The position numbers and the translations under genes are program-made. Source: Agrobacterium tumefaciens (GTDB lineage Bacteria > Pseudomonadota > Alphaproteobacteria > Rhizobiales > Rhizobiaceae). From it: DNA of 64,000 nt. Of this stretch, positions 24,643 through 31,996 are shown one piece after another. The notes below the pieces were generated by a model. It had not been told where the DNA came from, ran no database searches, and saw only the letters and a list, made by a program, of their open reading frames with translations. Position 1 is the stretch's first letter; each line of letters starts with the position of its first letter. The DNA lies in assembly GCA_025559845.1 (NCBI GenBank), contig CP048470.1, positions 1,287,001 through 1,351,000 on the forward strand, in the 5' to 3' direction.

Positions 24643-26058
24643 TCACGCCAGAATGGCTTTGGCTTCCAGGTAAGCCTCAAGTCCGAACACCCCGTACTCC
24701 CGACCAATACCCGATTGCTTGAACCCGCCGAATGGTGCCGCCGGGTCGTGCGGTGCACCGTTTATCACCACGCGACCGCTATCGAGCCGTTCGGCCAACG
24801 ACTGCATGTGCGCCATGTCTGTGCCGTGAAGATAAGATTGCAGTCCATAGGGGGTATCGTTGGCAATGGCGATCGCCTCTTCCTCGTCGTGATAGGCGAT
24901 GACCGAGAGAACAGGCCCGAAGATTTCCTCGCGCGCAATACGCATCTCATTGTTGACGTTGAAGAAGATCGTCGGTTGTGTGAACCAGCCTTTGTTCAAA
25001 CCCTGCGGCCGGCCAAGGCCGCCAGTCAGTAACGCGGCACCCTCCTGAAGTCCGACATCGATATAGGACTGTACCCGGTCATATTGTTTCTGGCTGACTA
25101 TTGGTCCGACCATCACCTGCGGGTCGGCAGGATCTCCGGCCTTGAACTGCGCAGCGCTCATCTTCAGCCGCATCAGAATGTCTTCCATGCGCTGTGCGGG
25201 GGCGAGGATACGGGTGCCGGCTACGCAGGCCTGTCCGCTGTTCATGAACCCCATGCGCAAAACGGTCGGGATGACCGTGTCGAGATCGGCATCATCCAGA
25301 ATGATGTTCGGGCCCTTGCCGCCGAGTTCCAGGGTGACGCGCTTGAGGCTTTCCGCACCAGCGCGCAGGATTTCCTTTCCGACCCTGGTCGAGCCCGTGA
25401 ATGTCACCTTGGCAACATCCGGATGGCGCGAGAATTCGGCGCCGACCACATCGCCAAGGCCGTTGACGACGTTGAATACACCCTTCGGCAACCCGGCTTC
25501 GTGAAGGCATTCAAGCAGTGCCTGTGTCTGGATGGCGCTCATCTCGCTGGGTTTGATGACGATGGTCGTGCCTGCGGCAATCGATGTGGCGAGCTTTGAG
25601 GCAATGAAACCGATGTTGCTGTTCCAGGGCGTGATCGCTGCAACGACGCCGATTGGCTGCATCCGAACCCTCGTCTGGCCAGACTGGCGATCGAAATCGT
25701 AGCTTTGAAGCGCCTTCGCCATATCGAGAAAGGTCGTTGCCGCATGCGGAATGGCAAAGCGGGTAAACGTTTGCGGCGCGCCGTATTCGGTCGCCATGGC
25801 CTCAGTCAGCTCCGGAATTCGCGCCGACACAACCGAACTCAGCGTCTTCAGCATCTCGATACGCTCTGCCTTTGTCGTTCTTGAAAAGGCAGGGAACGCA
25901 CGCTTGGCAGCGGCGATTGCCGCCTGCGCGTCCTCGATATCGCCGAGGCGAACAGTGCCGATTTTCTCTTCAGTCGAGGGGTTATGAAGGTCGGCGATTT
26001 GCGTGCCGTGGGGCGTGACGAACTGGCCGTCTATGTAGACTTTGTCGATGTGGCGCAT
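24643..26058 (-). CDS. NAD(P)-dependent aldehyde dehydrogenase
   Basis: A complete 471-residue ALDH superfamily enzyme. The cofactor region is ITPWNSNIGFIASKLATSIAAGTTIVIKPSE, the Rossmann GSTRVGKEI follows, the general-base Glu is in TLELGGKGPN, and the nucleophile Cys is in NSGQACVAGTR. The C-terminal EEIFGPVLSVIAY motif is also present. It oxidises an aldehyde to a carboxylate; the substrate is not readable. It is transcribed away from a LysR gene whose chosen start is 96 bases upstream, its probable regulator. Confidence 0.93.
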   Translation of the reverse strand: MRHIDKVYIDGQFVTPHGTQIADLHNPSTEEKIGTVRLGDIEDAQAAIAAAKRAFPAFSRTTKAERIEMLKTLSSVVSARIPELTEAMATEYGAPQTFTRFAIPHAATTFLDMAKALQSYDFDRQSGQTRVRMQPIGVVAAITPWNSNIGFIASKLATSIAAGTTIVIKPSEMSAIQTQALLECLHEAGLPKGVFNVVNGLGDVVGAEFSRHPDVAKVTFTGSTRVGKEILRAGAESLKRVTLELGGKGPNIILDDADLDTVIPTVLRMGFMNSGQACVAGTRILAPAQRMEDILMRLKMSAAQFKAGDPADPQVMVGPIVSQKQYDRVQSYIDVGLQEGAALLTGGLGRPQGLNKGWFTQPTIFFNVNNEMRIAREEIFGPVLSVIAYHDEEEAIAIANDTPYGLQSYLHGTDMAHMQSLAERLDSGRVVINGAPHDPAAPFGGFKQSGIGREYGVFGLEAYLEAKAILA

Positions 26059-26154
26059 GTCTGACTCCTTTGAGGTGATGCGTCATATCTGGCATTTCGA
26101 TGATGTCCTGATAAGCTATCCAAAGATGCGCGGTCTGATAAGGAAATGTGGACA

Positions 26155-27051
26155 ATGATGCGAGGCTCTCTGGCCGAACTGGAAGCCGTTGTGGCGGTGG
26201 CGGCCCAAGGTGGTTTCCGATCTGCAGCGCGAGAACTTGGCATTTCGTCCTCGGCCCTCAGCCAGCAGATCGCGACACTGGAAGCAAGGATGGGTGTGCG
26301 GCTTTTCAATCGTTCGACGCGCAGTGTCGTGCTTTCAGCCGCTGGCGAGCAGTTCGTCGCGGAGATCGTGCCGGCGCTGGCGGCCATCCGCAACGCTGTC
26401 GAGCATGTCGACGAGCACAGGGCTGAGCCGACAGGCACCTTGCGGATCAACAGTTCCATTGGAGCGATCCGTATGGTTCTGGCGCCAGTGGTGCTGGAGT
26501 ACATGCGTCTTCATCCGCAGATGGCTATAGAGATCGTCACGGAAGGGGCGCTGGTCGACATCAACGCTCAGGGTTTCGATGCGGGCATTCGTATTCGCGA
26601 GGCGGTGTCGCCGGATATGATTGTTGTCCCGATAAGCGGGAGTGTGCGGCCGGCAATCGTTGGCTCGCCCGATTATTTTCGGCATTTCGGCAAGCCCACA
26701 ACGCCAGCCGATCTGCAGAGCCATCACTGTATTCGTGCGCGCATGGCCAGCGGTGCAATCTATGGCTGGGAGTTTGAGCGCCGGGGAGAGAGCTTCACCA
26801 TGGATGTGCCTGGAAAATTGACGCTCGATGAAAGTGACCTGATGCTGCGCGCGGCGAGAGAAGGGGCCGGGCTTGCCTATCTCAACGAATGGCAGGTTGC
26901 CGACGATGTCGCCAGTGGTCGCCTTGAGCAGGTTCTGGCAGAATGGACGCCGCCTTATCCAGGCCTCTGCCTGTATTATCCCGGGCGTCGCAATATACCG
27001 GCGAAACTGCGCAGCTTTATCGATCTTATAAAGGCAGTGCGCTGGGACTAG
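26155..27051 (+). CDS. LysR-family transcriptional regulator
   Basis: About 298 residues. The N-terminal helix-turn-helix is SLAELEAVVAVAAQGGFRSAARELGISSSALSQQIATLEARMGVRLFNRSTRSVVLSAAGE. The effector domain resembles the CrgA/DsdC-like branch (GTLRINSSIGAIRMVLAPVVLEYMRLHPQMAIEIVTEGALVDINAQGFDAGIRI). The ATG at 26155 is preferred over 26146 because AAGGAA then has proper spacing. It is divergent from the aldehyde dehydrogenase and likely controls it. Confidence 0.88.
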   Translation: MMRGSLAELEAVVAVAAQGGFRSAARELGISSSALSQQIATLEARMGVRLFNRSTRSVVLSAAGEQFVAEIVPALAAIRNAVEHVDEHRAEPTGTLRINSSIGAIRMVLAPVVLEYMRLHPQMAIEIVTEGALVDINAQGFDAGIRIREAVSPDMIVVPISGSVRPAIVGSPDYFRHFGKPTTPADLQSHHCIRARMASGAIYGWEFERRGESFTMDVPGKLTLDESDLMLRAAREGAGLAYLNEWQVADDVASGRLEQVLAEWTPPYPGLCLYYPGRRNIPAKLRSFIDLIKAVRWD

Positions 27052-27247
27052 CGGAAGAGCAGCCATCATTCAAAGCTTGAATATTGCGATAAAGACGAAT
27101 TGCTTCTAGCACCGGTTGCGAGCGATTCTTTATGTCGCCGTTTCGGCGATTGCAAACCTCCACATGACACGCTAACGAAACAAGACTTTTTAACTCAACT
27201 ATTCTTGCCGGATACCTTGTGACCGCTTCCGAAAGCATTCTCTGATC

Positions 27248-27772
27248 ATGGACAGCGATATTGCGCGCCTTGATGCGGCTTTTCCGGCGATGCGCTCATC
27301 CCTTTTTCAGGCCGTTCTGCGGATTGTACGCGACCCTGCCATTGCCGAAGAGTTGACGCAGGAGGCCTATGTACGTGCCCGCCGGGCGGTGGAAACGGCA
27401 AAGCCGCAGCGCATGGAAGCCTTTCTCTGGCAGACCGCGCGCAATCTCGCTTTCGATTATATCCGTTGGAAAAAAGTGCGGGCTGGCACCGAGACACTCG
27501 AAGCGGTCGAAAGCCAAGGAAGTGAGGTGGCCGACACCGCACCTTCGGCAGAAGAGCAGGCAATCCAGAAAGACAACCTGCGCATTGTCGGCGAAGCCTT
27601 GCAAAAATTGCCGCCACGCGCTCAGAAGGTCTGGGTACTCAGCCGTGTCGAAGGGTGGTCCTATCCCCGTATCGCCGCACACCTCGGCGTTTCGCCAAAT
27701 ACGGTTTTCAACGATATCAAGATGGTGATGGCATTGCTTTACGACTTGCGCACCAAAATGGATGCCCCATGA
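27248..27772 (+). CDS. ECF sigma factor (FecI-like)
   Basis: A 174-residue extracytoplasmic-function sigma factor. Region 2 holds VRDPAIAEELTQEAYVRARRAV and AFLWQTARNLAFDYIRWKK. Region 4 holds LQKLPPRAQKVWVLSRVEGWSYPRIAAHLGVSPNTVFNDIKMVM. The sequence and the following FecR and STN-receptor genes mark it as an iron-starvation/cell-surface-signalling sigma. Expected targets are the two matching promoters at 27831 and 28937. Its own upstream region (27052-27247) shows an AT-rich inverted repeat ATTCAA-AGC-TTGAAT at 27068-27082 but no copy of the ECF motif, so it is probably controlled differently, perhaps by iron. Confidence 0.9.
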   Translation: MDSDIARLDAAFPAMRSSLFQAVLRIVRDPAIAEELTQEAYVRARRAVETAKPQRMEAFLWQTARNLAFDYIRWKKVRAGTETLEAVESQGSEVADTAPSAEEQAIQKDNLRIVGEALQKLPPRAQKVWVLSRVEGWSYPRIAAHLGVSPNTVFNDIKMVMALLYDLRTKMDAP

Positions 27773-27830
27773 GATTTCATCAGCTTTCTGTCGAGAAAAA
27801 TTTTTCTGAGCAATGTCTGCGAAGTTTTTT

Positions 27831-27856
27831 TGTGAGATATGCCCTGCTCGAACGTC
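27831..27856 (+). promoter_or_regulatory. ECF-type promoter upstream of fecR
   Basis: The motif TTTTTTTGTGAGAT, ten bases, then CGAACGTC, with -10-like CGTC at 27853-27856. The same motif with the same spacing recurs before the TonB receptor. It implies that fecR is transcribed from about 27862 and therefore starts at 27866 or later. Confidence 0.65.
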
Positions 27857-27901
27857 ACTGTTCATATGGTCGCGCGAAAACGGGAAAAGCGGACGGTTTT
27901 G

Positions 27902-28921
27902 ATGCGTGAAGGCACAGGAGAGCAGAGCGGATCGGAAACTTTCCTGCATCCCGATCCGGCAGTCGATGCGGCGCTGGACTGGCTGGTGCGGCTGGAAGCG
28001 GCTGGCCATGTGGATAAGACCACACGCAGCGAATTTGACGTCTGGCTCGCCGCCGCGCCATCCCATCAGAAGGCCTGGAAGGAGATCCATGGCTTGTGGG
28101 CTGCGCCTGAAACGCTGGTCGCCGCACAGGAACTGGAAGTTCACCTCAGCCAGCAGCCCGTTTTACTCGACGAAATGAGAGAGAAGAAGCGCCCCAGGTG
28201 GTCGTTCCGATCCTTTGCCATGGCTTCTGCTGCGTCGCTCGTCCTCGTCGCTGGCACGGCTCATGTGATATCGAACTATCTGCCGCGGATGCTGGCGGAC
28301 TACACTACGTCTACGGGTGAGCGCCGCGAAATTGCTTTGCCGGATGGCTCGCGGATGATCCTCAATACACACAGCGCCGTGGCTCTGGATTTTACCGAGG
28401 GGCAGCGCGGTGTGCGGCTTCTGCAGGGCGAGGCCTTTTTCGATGTTGTGCACGATGCCGAGCACCCCTTCCATGTTGCTGCAGCCTATAGCGAAGTGCG
28501 TGTCAAAGGCACGGCGTTTGGCGTTCGCACAGAAGACGACACCGATACGGTCTCTTTGCAACGTGGTGCGGTTGATGCCGTGCACGAGCGCAAAGACATC
28601 CCCGTTGCGCATCTGTCGCCAGGCGAGATGGTCGTTGCGTCGGAAAAATCCCTCTCTTCAGTCGCTTCGTTCAACTCCGATGAAAATTTCGGTTGGCTGA
28701 AAGGGCGTGTCGTCATCGAGGCGCAGCCGCTCTCCAAGGCGCTCGAAGAAGTCGGCCGTTATTTCGATGGCCGTATCTTCATTCTTAATCGCGCACTTCT
28801 CGACGTTGCCGTCAGCGGCGACTACAGGATCGATTCCGCCGAGGCCGCAATCGACAGTCTAACCACCGCTGCCGGTGGAAAAATCACTGTTGTTCCGGGC
28901 GGTTACATAATCATTCGATAA
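27902..28921 (+). CDS. FecR-family anti-sigma factor / signal transducer
   Basis: About 339 residues. The N-terminal cytoplasmic anti-sigma domain is DPAVDAALDWLVRLEAAGHVDKTTRSEFDVWLA, with the conserved Trp-rich HQKAWKEIHGLW. A single membrane segment follows at about residues 100-122 (ASAASLVLVAGTAHVISNYL). The periplasmic FecR domain carries GERREIALPDGSRMILNTHSAV and YSEVRVKGTAFGVRT, and a C-terminal STN-like segment (GRYFDGRIFILNRALLDVAVSGDYRI) touches the receptor. It should hold the ECF sigma until the receptor binds ligand. The open frame begins at 27839 inside the predicted promoter, so the start at ATG 27902 is chosen. Confidence 0.88.
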   Translation: MREGTGEQSGSETFLHPDPAVDAALDWLVRLEAAGHVDKTTRSEFDVWLAAAPSHQKAWKEIHGLWAAPETLVAAQELEVHLSQQPVLLDEMREKKRPRWSFRSFAMASAASLVLVAGTAHVISNYLPRMLADYTTSTGERREIALPDGSRMILNTHSAVALDFTEGQRGVRLLQGEAFFDVVHDAEHPFHVAAAYSEVRVKGTAFGVRTEDDTDTVSLQRGAVDAVHERKDIPVAHLSPGEMVVASEKSLSSVASFNSDENFGWLKGRVVIEAQPLSKALEEVGRYFDGRIFILNRALLDVAVSGDYRIDSAEAAIDSLTTAAGGKITVVPGGYIIIR

Positions 28922-28936
28922 AAACTCAACTTTTTT

Positions 28937-28962
28937 TGTGAGATTTGTTCGCGTCGCACGTC
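28937..28962 (+). promoter_or_regulatory. ECF-type promoter upstream of the STN TonB receptor
   Basis: TTTTTTTGTGAGAT, ten bases, then CGCACGTC, with -10-like CGTC at 28959-28962. It matches the fecR promoter at 13-14 consecutive positions in the -35 part and 7 of 8 in the -10 part, with identical spacing. It lies 119 bases before the chosen receptor start. Confidence 0.65.
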
Positions 28963-29080
28963 GAACGCTACTGAGGGCCTGTTGCAGTGCAGCAGGCCAT
29001 CGCCGAGCCGAGGGGGCTCAGCGGATCGATCAGTGGCTCGTCTTCCATGATGGTGGATGAGAGGCGTTCAGGAGATGGAA

Positions 29081-31996
29081 ATGGCATTGTATGCGGGGCA
29101 GGTAGCTGGTGGTCATCGTGGCGCTAGCGGAAAAAGACCGGTCGTAAAGTTTGCGGTCTGGTTGGCATCCTCAGCATTGATGCTGGTTCTGGCTTCGCCC
29201 TCCCTGGCGCAGACGACGGTGCCGGCTGAAGCAACGGCGCAGAGCGTTTCCTTCTCCATTCCGGCGCAGCCGCTTGCCAGCGCTATCAAGGCATTCATTC
29301 GCACGACCGGCTGGCAGGTTGGATACCCTGCAGCACTCGTCGGCAATCTGCAATCCAGACCGGTATCAGGACGCCTTGCGCCGCAAGCCGCTCTGCAAGC
29401 AATGCTGGCCGGGACCGGTATTGCCGTTCGCATCACCGGCCCGCAGACGGTGACGCTGGTGGATGCAAAAGCCGCTGCCGCTGCCGAGGGTGGCGACACC
29501 ACCCTTCTCGATACGATCTCGGTTGCTGGCGGCAACAGAGGCGTTTCTCTCGGCACCAGCAGCCTTTCCGATACCGGCACAACGACAATTTCCGGAGGCC
29601 AGATTGTTGCCCGCTCGGCAGGAAACGACGCCAACGACATTTTGCGCAATCTGCCGAACGTGCAGTACCAGAACGATATCGATGACGACGCAGGCGTTTC
29701 CGATCAGGACTTGATCGATCTGAGACCACGCGAAGTCTCGATCTCCGGTGCGCGTGTCTACGAGAACAACTTCATTCTCGAGGGCATGCCGATCAATACG
29801 GTGACTGGAACGGCAGAAGCTTATGGTAATGGCGATCTTGATGAGGGTTCAATAAATCAGGATCGTATCTATGGCTTGCATTCGCAATCCATCTATGTGC
29901 CAACCGATTTTCTCGAAGGTGTGACGGTGATGGACAGCAACGTCTCCGCTGCCTTTGGAAATTTCCAGGGCGGGGTCGTGTCTTACAAGATGCAGCAGGC
30001 TGCTTTTGACCGCTGGCAGGGCAGCGTCAGCACCGATTTCACCTCCAGTCGCTGGACGAGCTACAATCTCGGTACGGAAACAGGATTAAACCCAAACGGG
30101 GTGGCAACGCCCGAGTACATCAAGCGGCGCACCAGTGTTTCCGTTACGGGGCCGATCACAGACAATATTGCAATTCTTGGGCAATATAGCCGCCAGACGG
30201 CCGTGACCGGTAAAGACAAGGACTATCAGTACATCGAAAACCGTCGAGTCGATGAAGACTCCAAAAACGAGTTTTACCGGGCACAGATCAAAGCCAATAC
30301 CGACCTCGGTGATTTCACTCTGGAAGGCGTCTACACCGATTACCATCAGGTGTGGGATAACGAAAAATGGCGCAACATGAAAATCGATCAGACTGCCACC
30401 GGTCTGAGTGCCAAGTTGGAACATAACTACGAGTTTGCCAATTTCGACCTTGGCGGTGTTGCCTTTTCAAATGTGAAGCTCAATTCGAAGCTGAGTTATA
30501 GTGGCTCGGAAAATGCCAATGACATGAATGGCAACGTTGCTCGCGCCTACGTTCAAACTTTTTTTTCGGGCAGAGTAAAGCGTTTCGAAGCGACAGATGT
30601 ATCCGGGATTTCGGACTGGTGCCGTACCGATCCGTCGCTCACGGCCAGCACACTATGCTATGACGGTGCCACTGGTGATAAGGAGCAAGGGCAGGATAGC
30701 CTCACCTGGTCGCAGGATGTGAGCGGGGATATTGGAAGCGGCTCCTTCAAATTGGGGGGAGAATACAGCTATACCGACGCCTATCGTCGCCGACCGGAAG
30801 ACTCCACCTATTATGGCAGTTACATGGTACGCAACCAGACTAACGCTTTGGCGAATATGAAATTTATCTGCAATACAGCGGAGGAGTGCAACGAGGAACA
30901 GTTCGCAAACACAAAGACGACTTACAGAGCCTTTGATGTACACGCGCGCCTCAACCAGTTCAGTGCCTACGCAGAACTGGAGCAGACTTGGGACTGGTTC
31001 AACGTCCGTGGCGGCGCCCGTATCACCTATGACGATTATATGAAAAACGTCGATGTTGCACCGCGCTTGGTTGCAACCATCACTCCCTTCGATGACTTCT
31101 CAATCTCGCTTGGCGCAAACCGTTATTACGACGCGCAGAGCTTGGCTTACGCCATTCGTGACAGGCAGCCACGGGCGCAAACCCAGACTCGTTCGCAAAC
31201 TGGTGGCTTGGTTGGCGTTTGGAACCCCCCTACCACTTCTCAAACCTACACCAATCGCGCCTCCGATCTTGACACTCCGTACAGCGACGAACTCACCTTT
31301 GGATTGTCGGGAATTGAACCACTGCTTGGTGGTGAATGGCGATTGAGGTTCGTTGATCGTCGCTCGAAGGACCAGTATGCCACGACGCAAATTGGAAACT
31401 CGACTCGCGTTCTTTCCAATGATGGCAGCGGTGCGTACCAATCGGTCACAGCTGAATATGCCAAAGAATTCGATATCGCGAACTTCGGGCCGCTCGAACA
31501 GTTGCTCTTCAATGCATCCGTTACCTGGTCGCGTCGGGAAGTTTCGAACGACAATTACTACGAAGATTCATTCGAGGACGAGTACGTCTATTACAAAGGG
31601 CAGTCGTACACGCTCGCCGGCTTCAATGTTGTCACGGGGAATAAGGATATTCCCGTACGTTTCCAGGCAGGGCTTTCCAGCAGCTGGTTCGATAACTCCC
31701 TGGTTCTTGACGTCAACGCCAATTACAATCTCGGCTATACGGGTGCAAAAGCGACCGATGGCACCATCTCGATCGATGGAAAGTCGCACGAGATCTACGA
31801 GGATTTCGACTTCGATCCGTTGTTCACGGTCAATCTCGCTGCGAGCTACCAGGTCTGGAAAAAGGATGATGCCGACCTCACCCTGAACGTTCGTGTCGAT
31901 AACGTCTTCAATGAAAACGGAAACGCCACAGCGTCCACGACGAGGCCCTGGCTGATCGGCAGAACCGTCTGGGTTGGCGCCAAGGCGACGTTCTGA
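29081..31996 (+). CDS. TonB-dependent receptor with STN signalling domain
   Basis: A 971-residue outer-membrane transducer. The signal peptide is VWLASSALMLVLASPSLAQ. The STN domain at about residues 56-127 (VSFSIPAQPLASAIKAFIRTTG ... TVTLVD) contacts FecR. The TonB box is DTISVAGG, the plug lies around residues 165-290, and the large beta-barrel ends in the terminal Phe of WVGAKATF. The ATG at 29081 has AGGAG with 6 bases spacing, so earlier in-frame ATGs at 29057 and 29075 are less likely. At over 970 residues it is larger than usual siderophore receptors (about 700-800), as in receptors for big ligands. Its stop overlaps the start of the M16 protease (TGATG), so both are made together. Confidence 0.93.
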   Translation: MALYAGQVAGGHRGASGKRPVVKFAVWLASSALMLVLASPSLAQTTVPAEATAQSVSFSIPAQPLASAIKAFIRTTGWQVGYPAALVGNLQSRPVSGRLAPQAALQAMLAGTGIAVRITGPQTVTLVDAKAAAAAEGGDTTLLDTISVAGGNRGVSLGTSSLSDTGTTTISGGQIVARSAGNDANDILRNLPNVQYQNDIDDDAGVSDQDLIDLRPREVSISGARVYENNFILEGMPINTVTGTAEAYGNGDLDEGSINQDRIYGLHSQSIYVPTDFLEGVTVMDSNVSAAFGNFQGGVVSYKMQQAAFDRWQGSVSTDFTSSRWTSYNLGTETGLNPNGVATPEYIKRRTSVSVTGPITDNIAILGQYSRQTAVTGKDKDYQYIENRRVDEDSKNEFYRAQIKANTDLGDFTLEGVYTDYHQVWDNEKWRNMKIDQTATGLSAKLEHNYEFANFDLGGVAFSNVKLNSKLSYSGSENANDMNGNVARAYVQTFFSGRVKRFEATDVSGISDWCRTDPSLTASTLCYDGATGDKEQGQDSLTWSQDVSGDIGSGSFKLGGEYSYTDAYRRRPEDSTYYGSYMVRNQTNALANMKFICNTAEECNEEQFANTKTTYRAFDVHARLNQFSAYAELEQTWDWFNVRGGARITYDDYMKNVDVAPRLVATITPFDDFSISLGANRYYDAQSLAYAIRDRQPRAQTQTRSQTGGLVGVWNPPTTSQTYTNRASDLDTPYSDELTFGLSGIEPLLGGEWRLRFVDRRSKDQYATTQIGNSTRVLSNDGSGAYQSVTAEYAKEFDIANFGPLEQLLFNASVTWSRREVSNDNYYEDSFEDEYVYYKGQSYTLAGFNVVTGNKDIPVRFQAGLSSSWFDNSLVLDVNANYNLGYTGAKATDGTISIDGKSHEIYEDFDFDPLFTVNLAASYQVWKKDDADLTLNVRVDNVFNENGNATASTTRPWLIGRTVWVGAKATF

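Noticed and set aside
26108..26142. CTGATAAG direct repeat between aldehyde dehydrogenase and LysR genes
   Set aside because: Two 8-mers 27 bp apart with no symmetry; too weak to name as an operator.
27133..27148. TCGCCG-TTT-CGGCGA hairpin after the LysR gene
   Set aside because: Only six pairs, no T-run and 80 bases past the stop; not enough to call a terminator.
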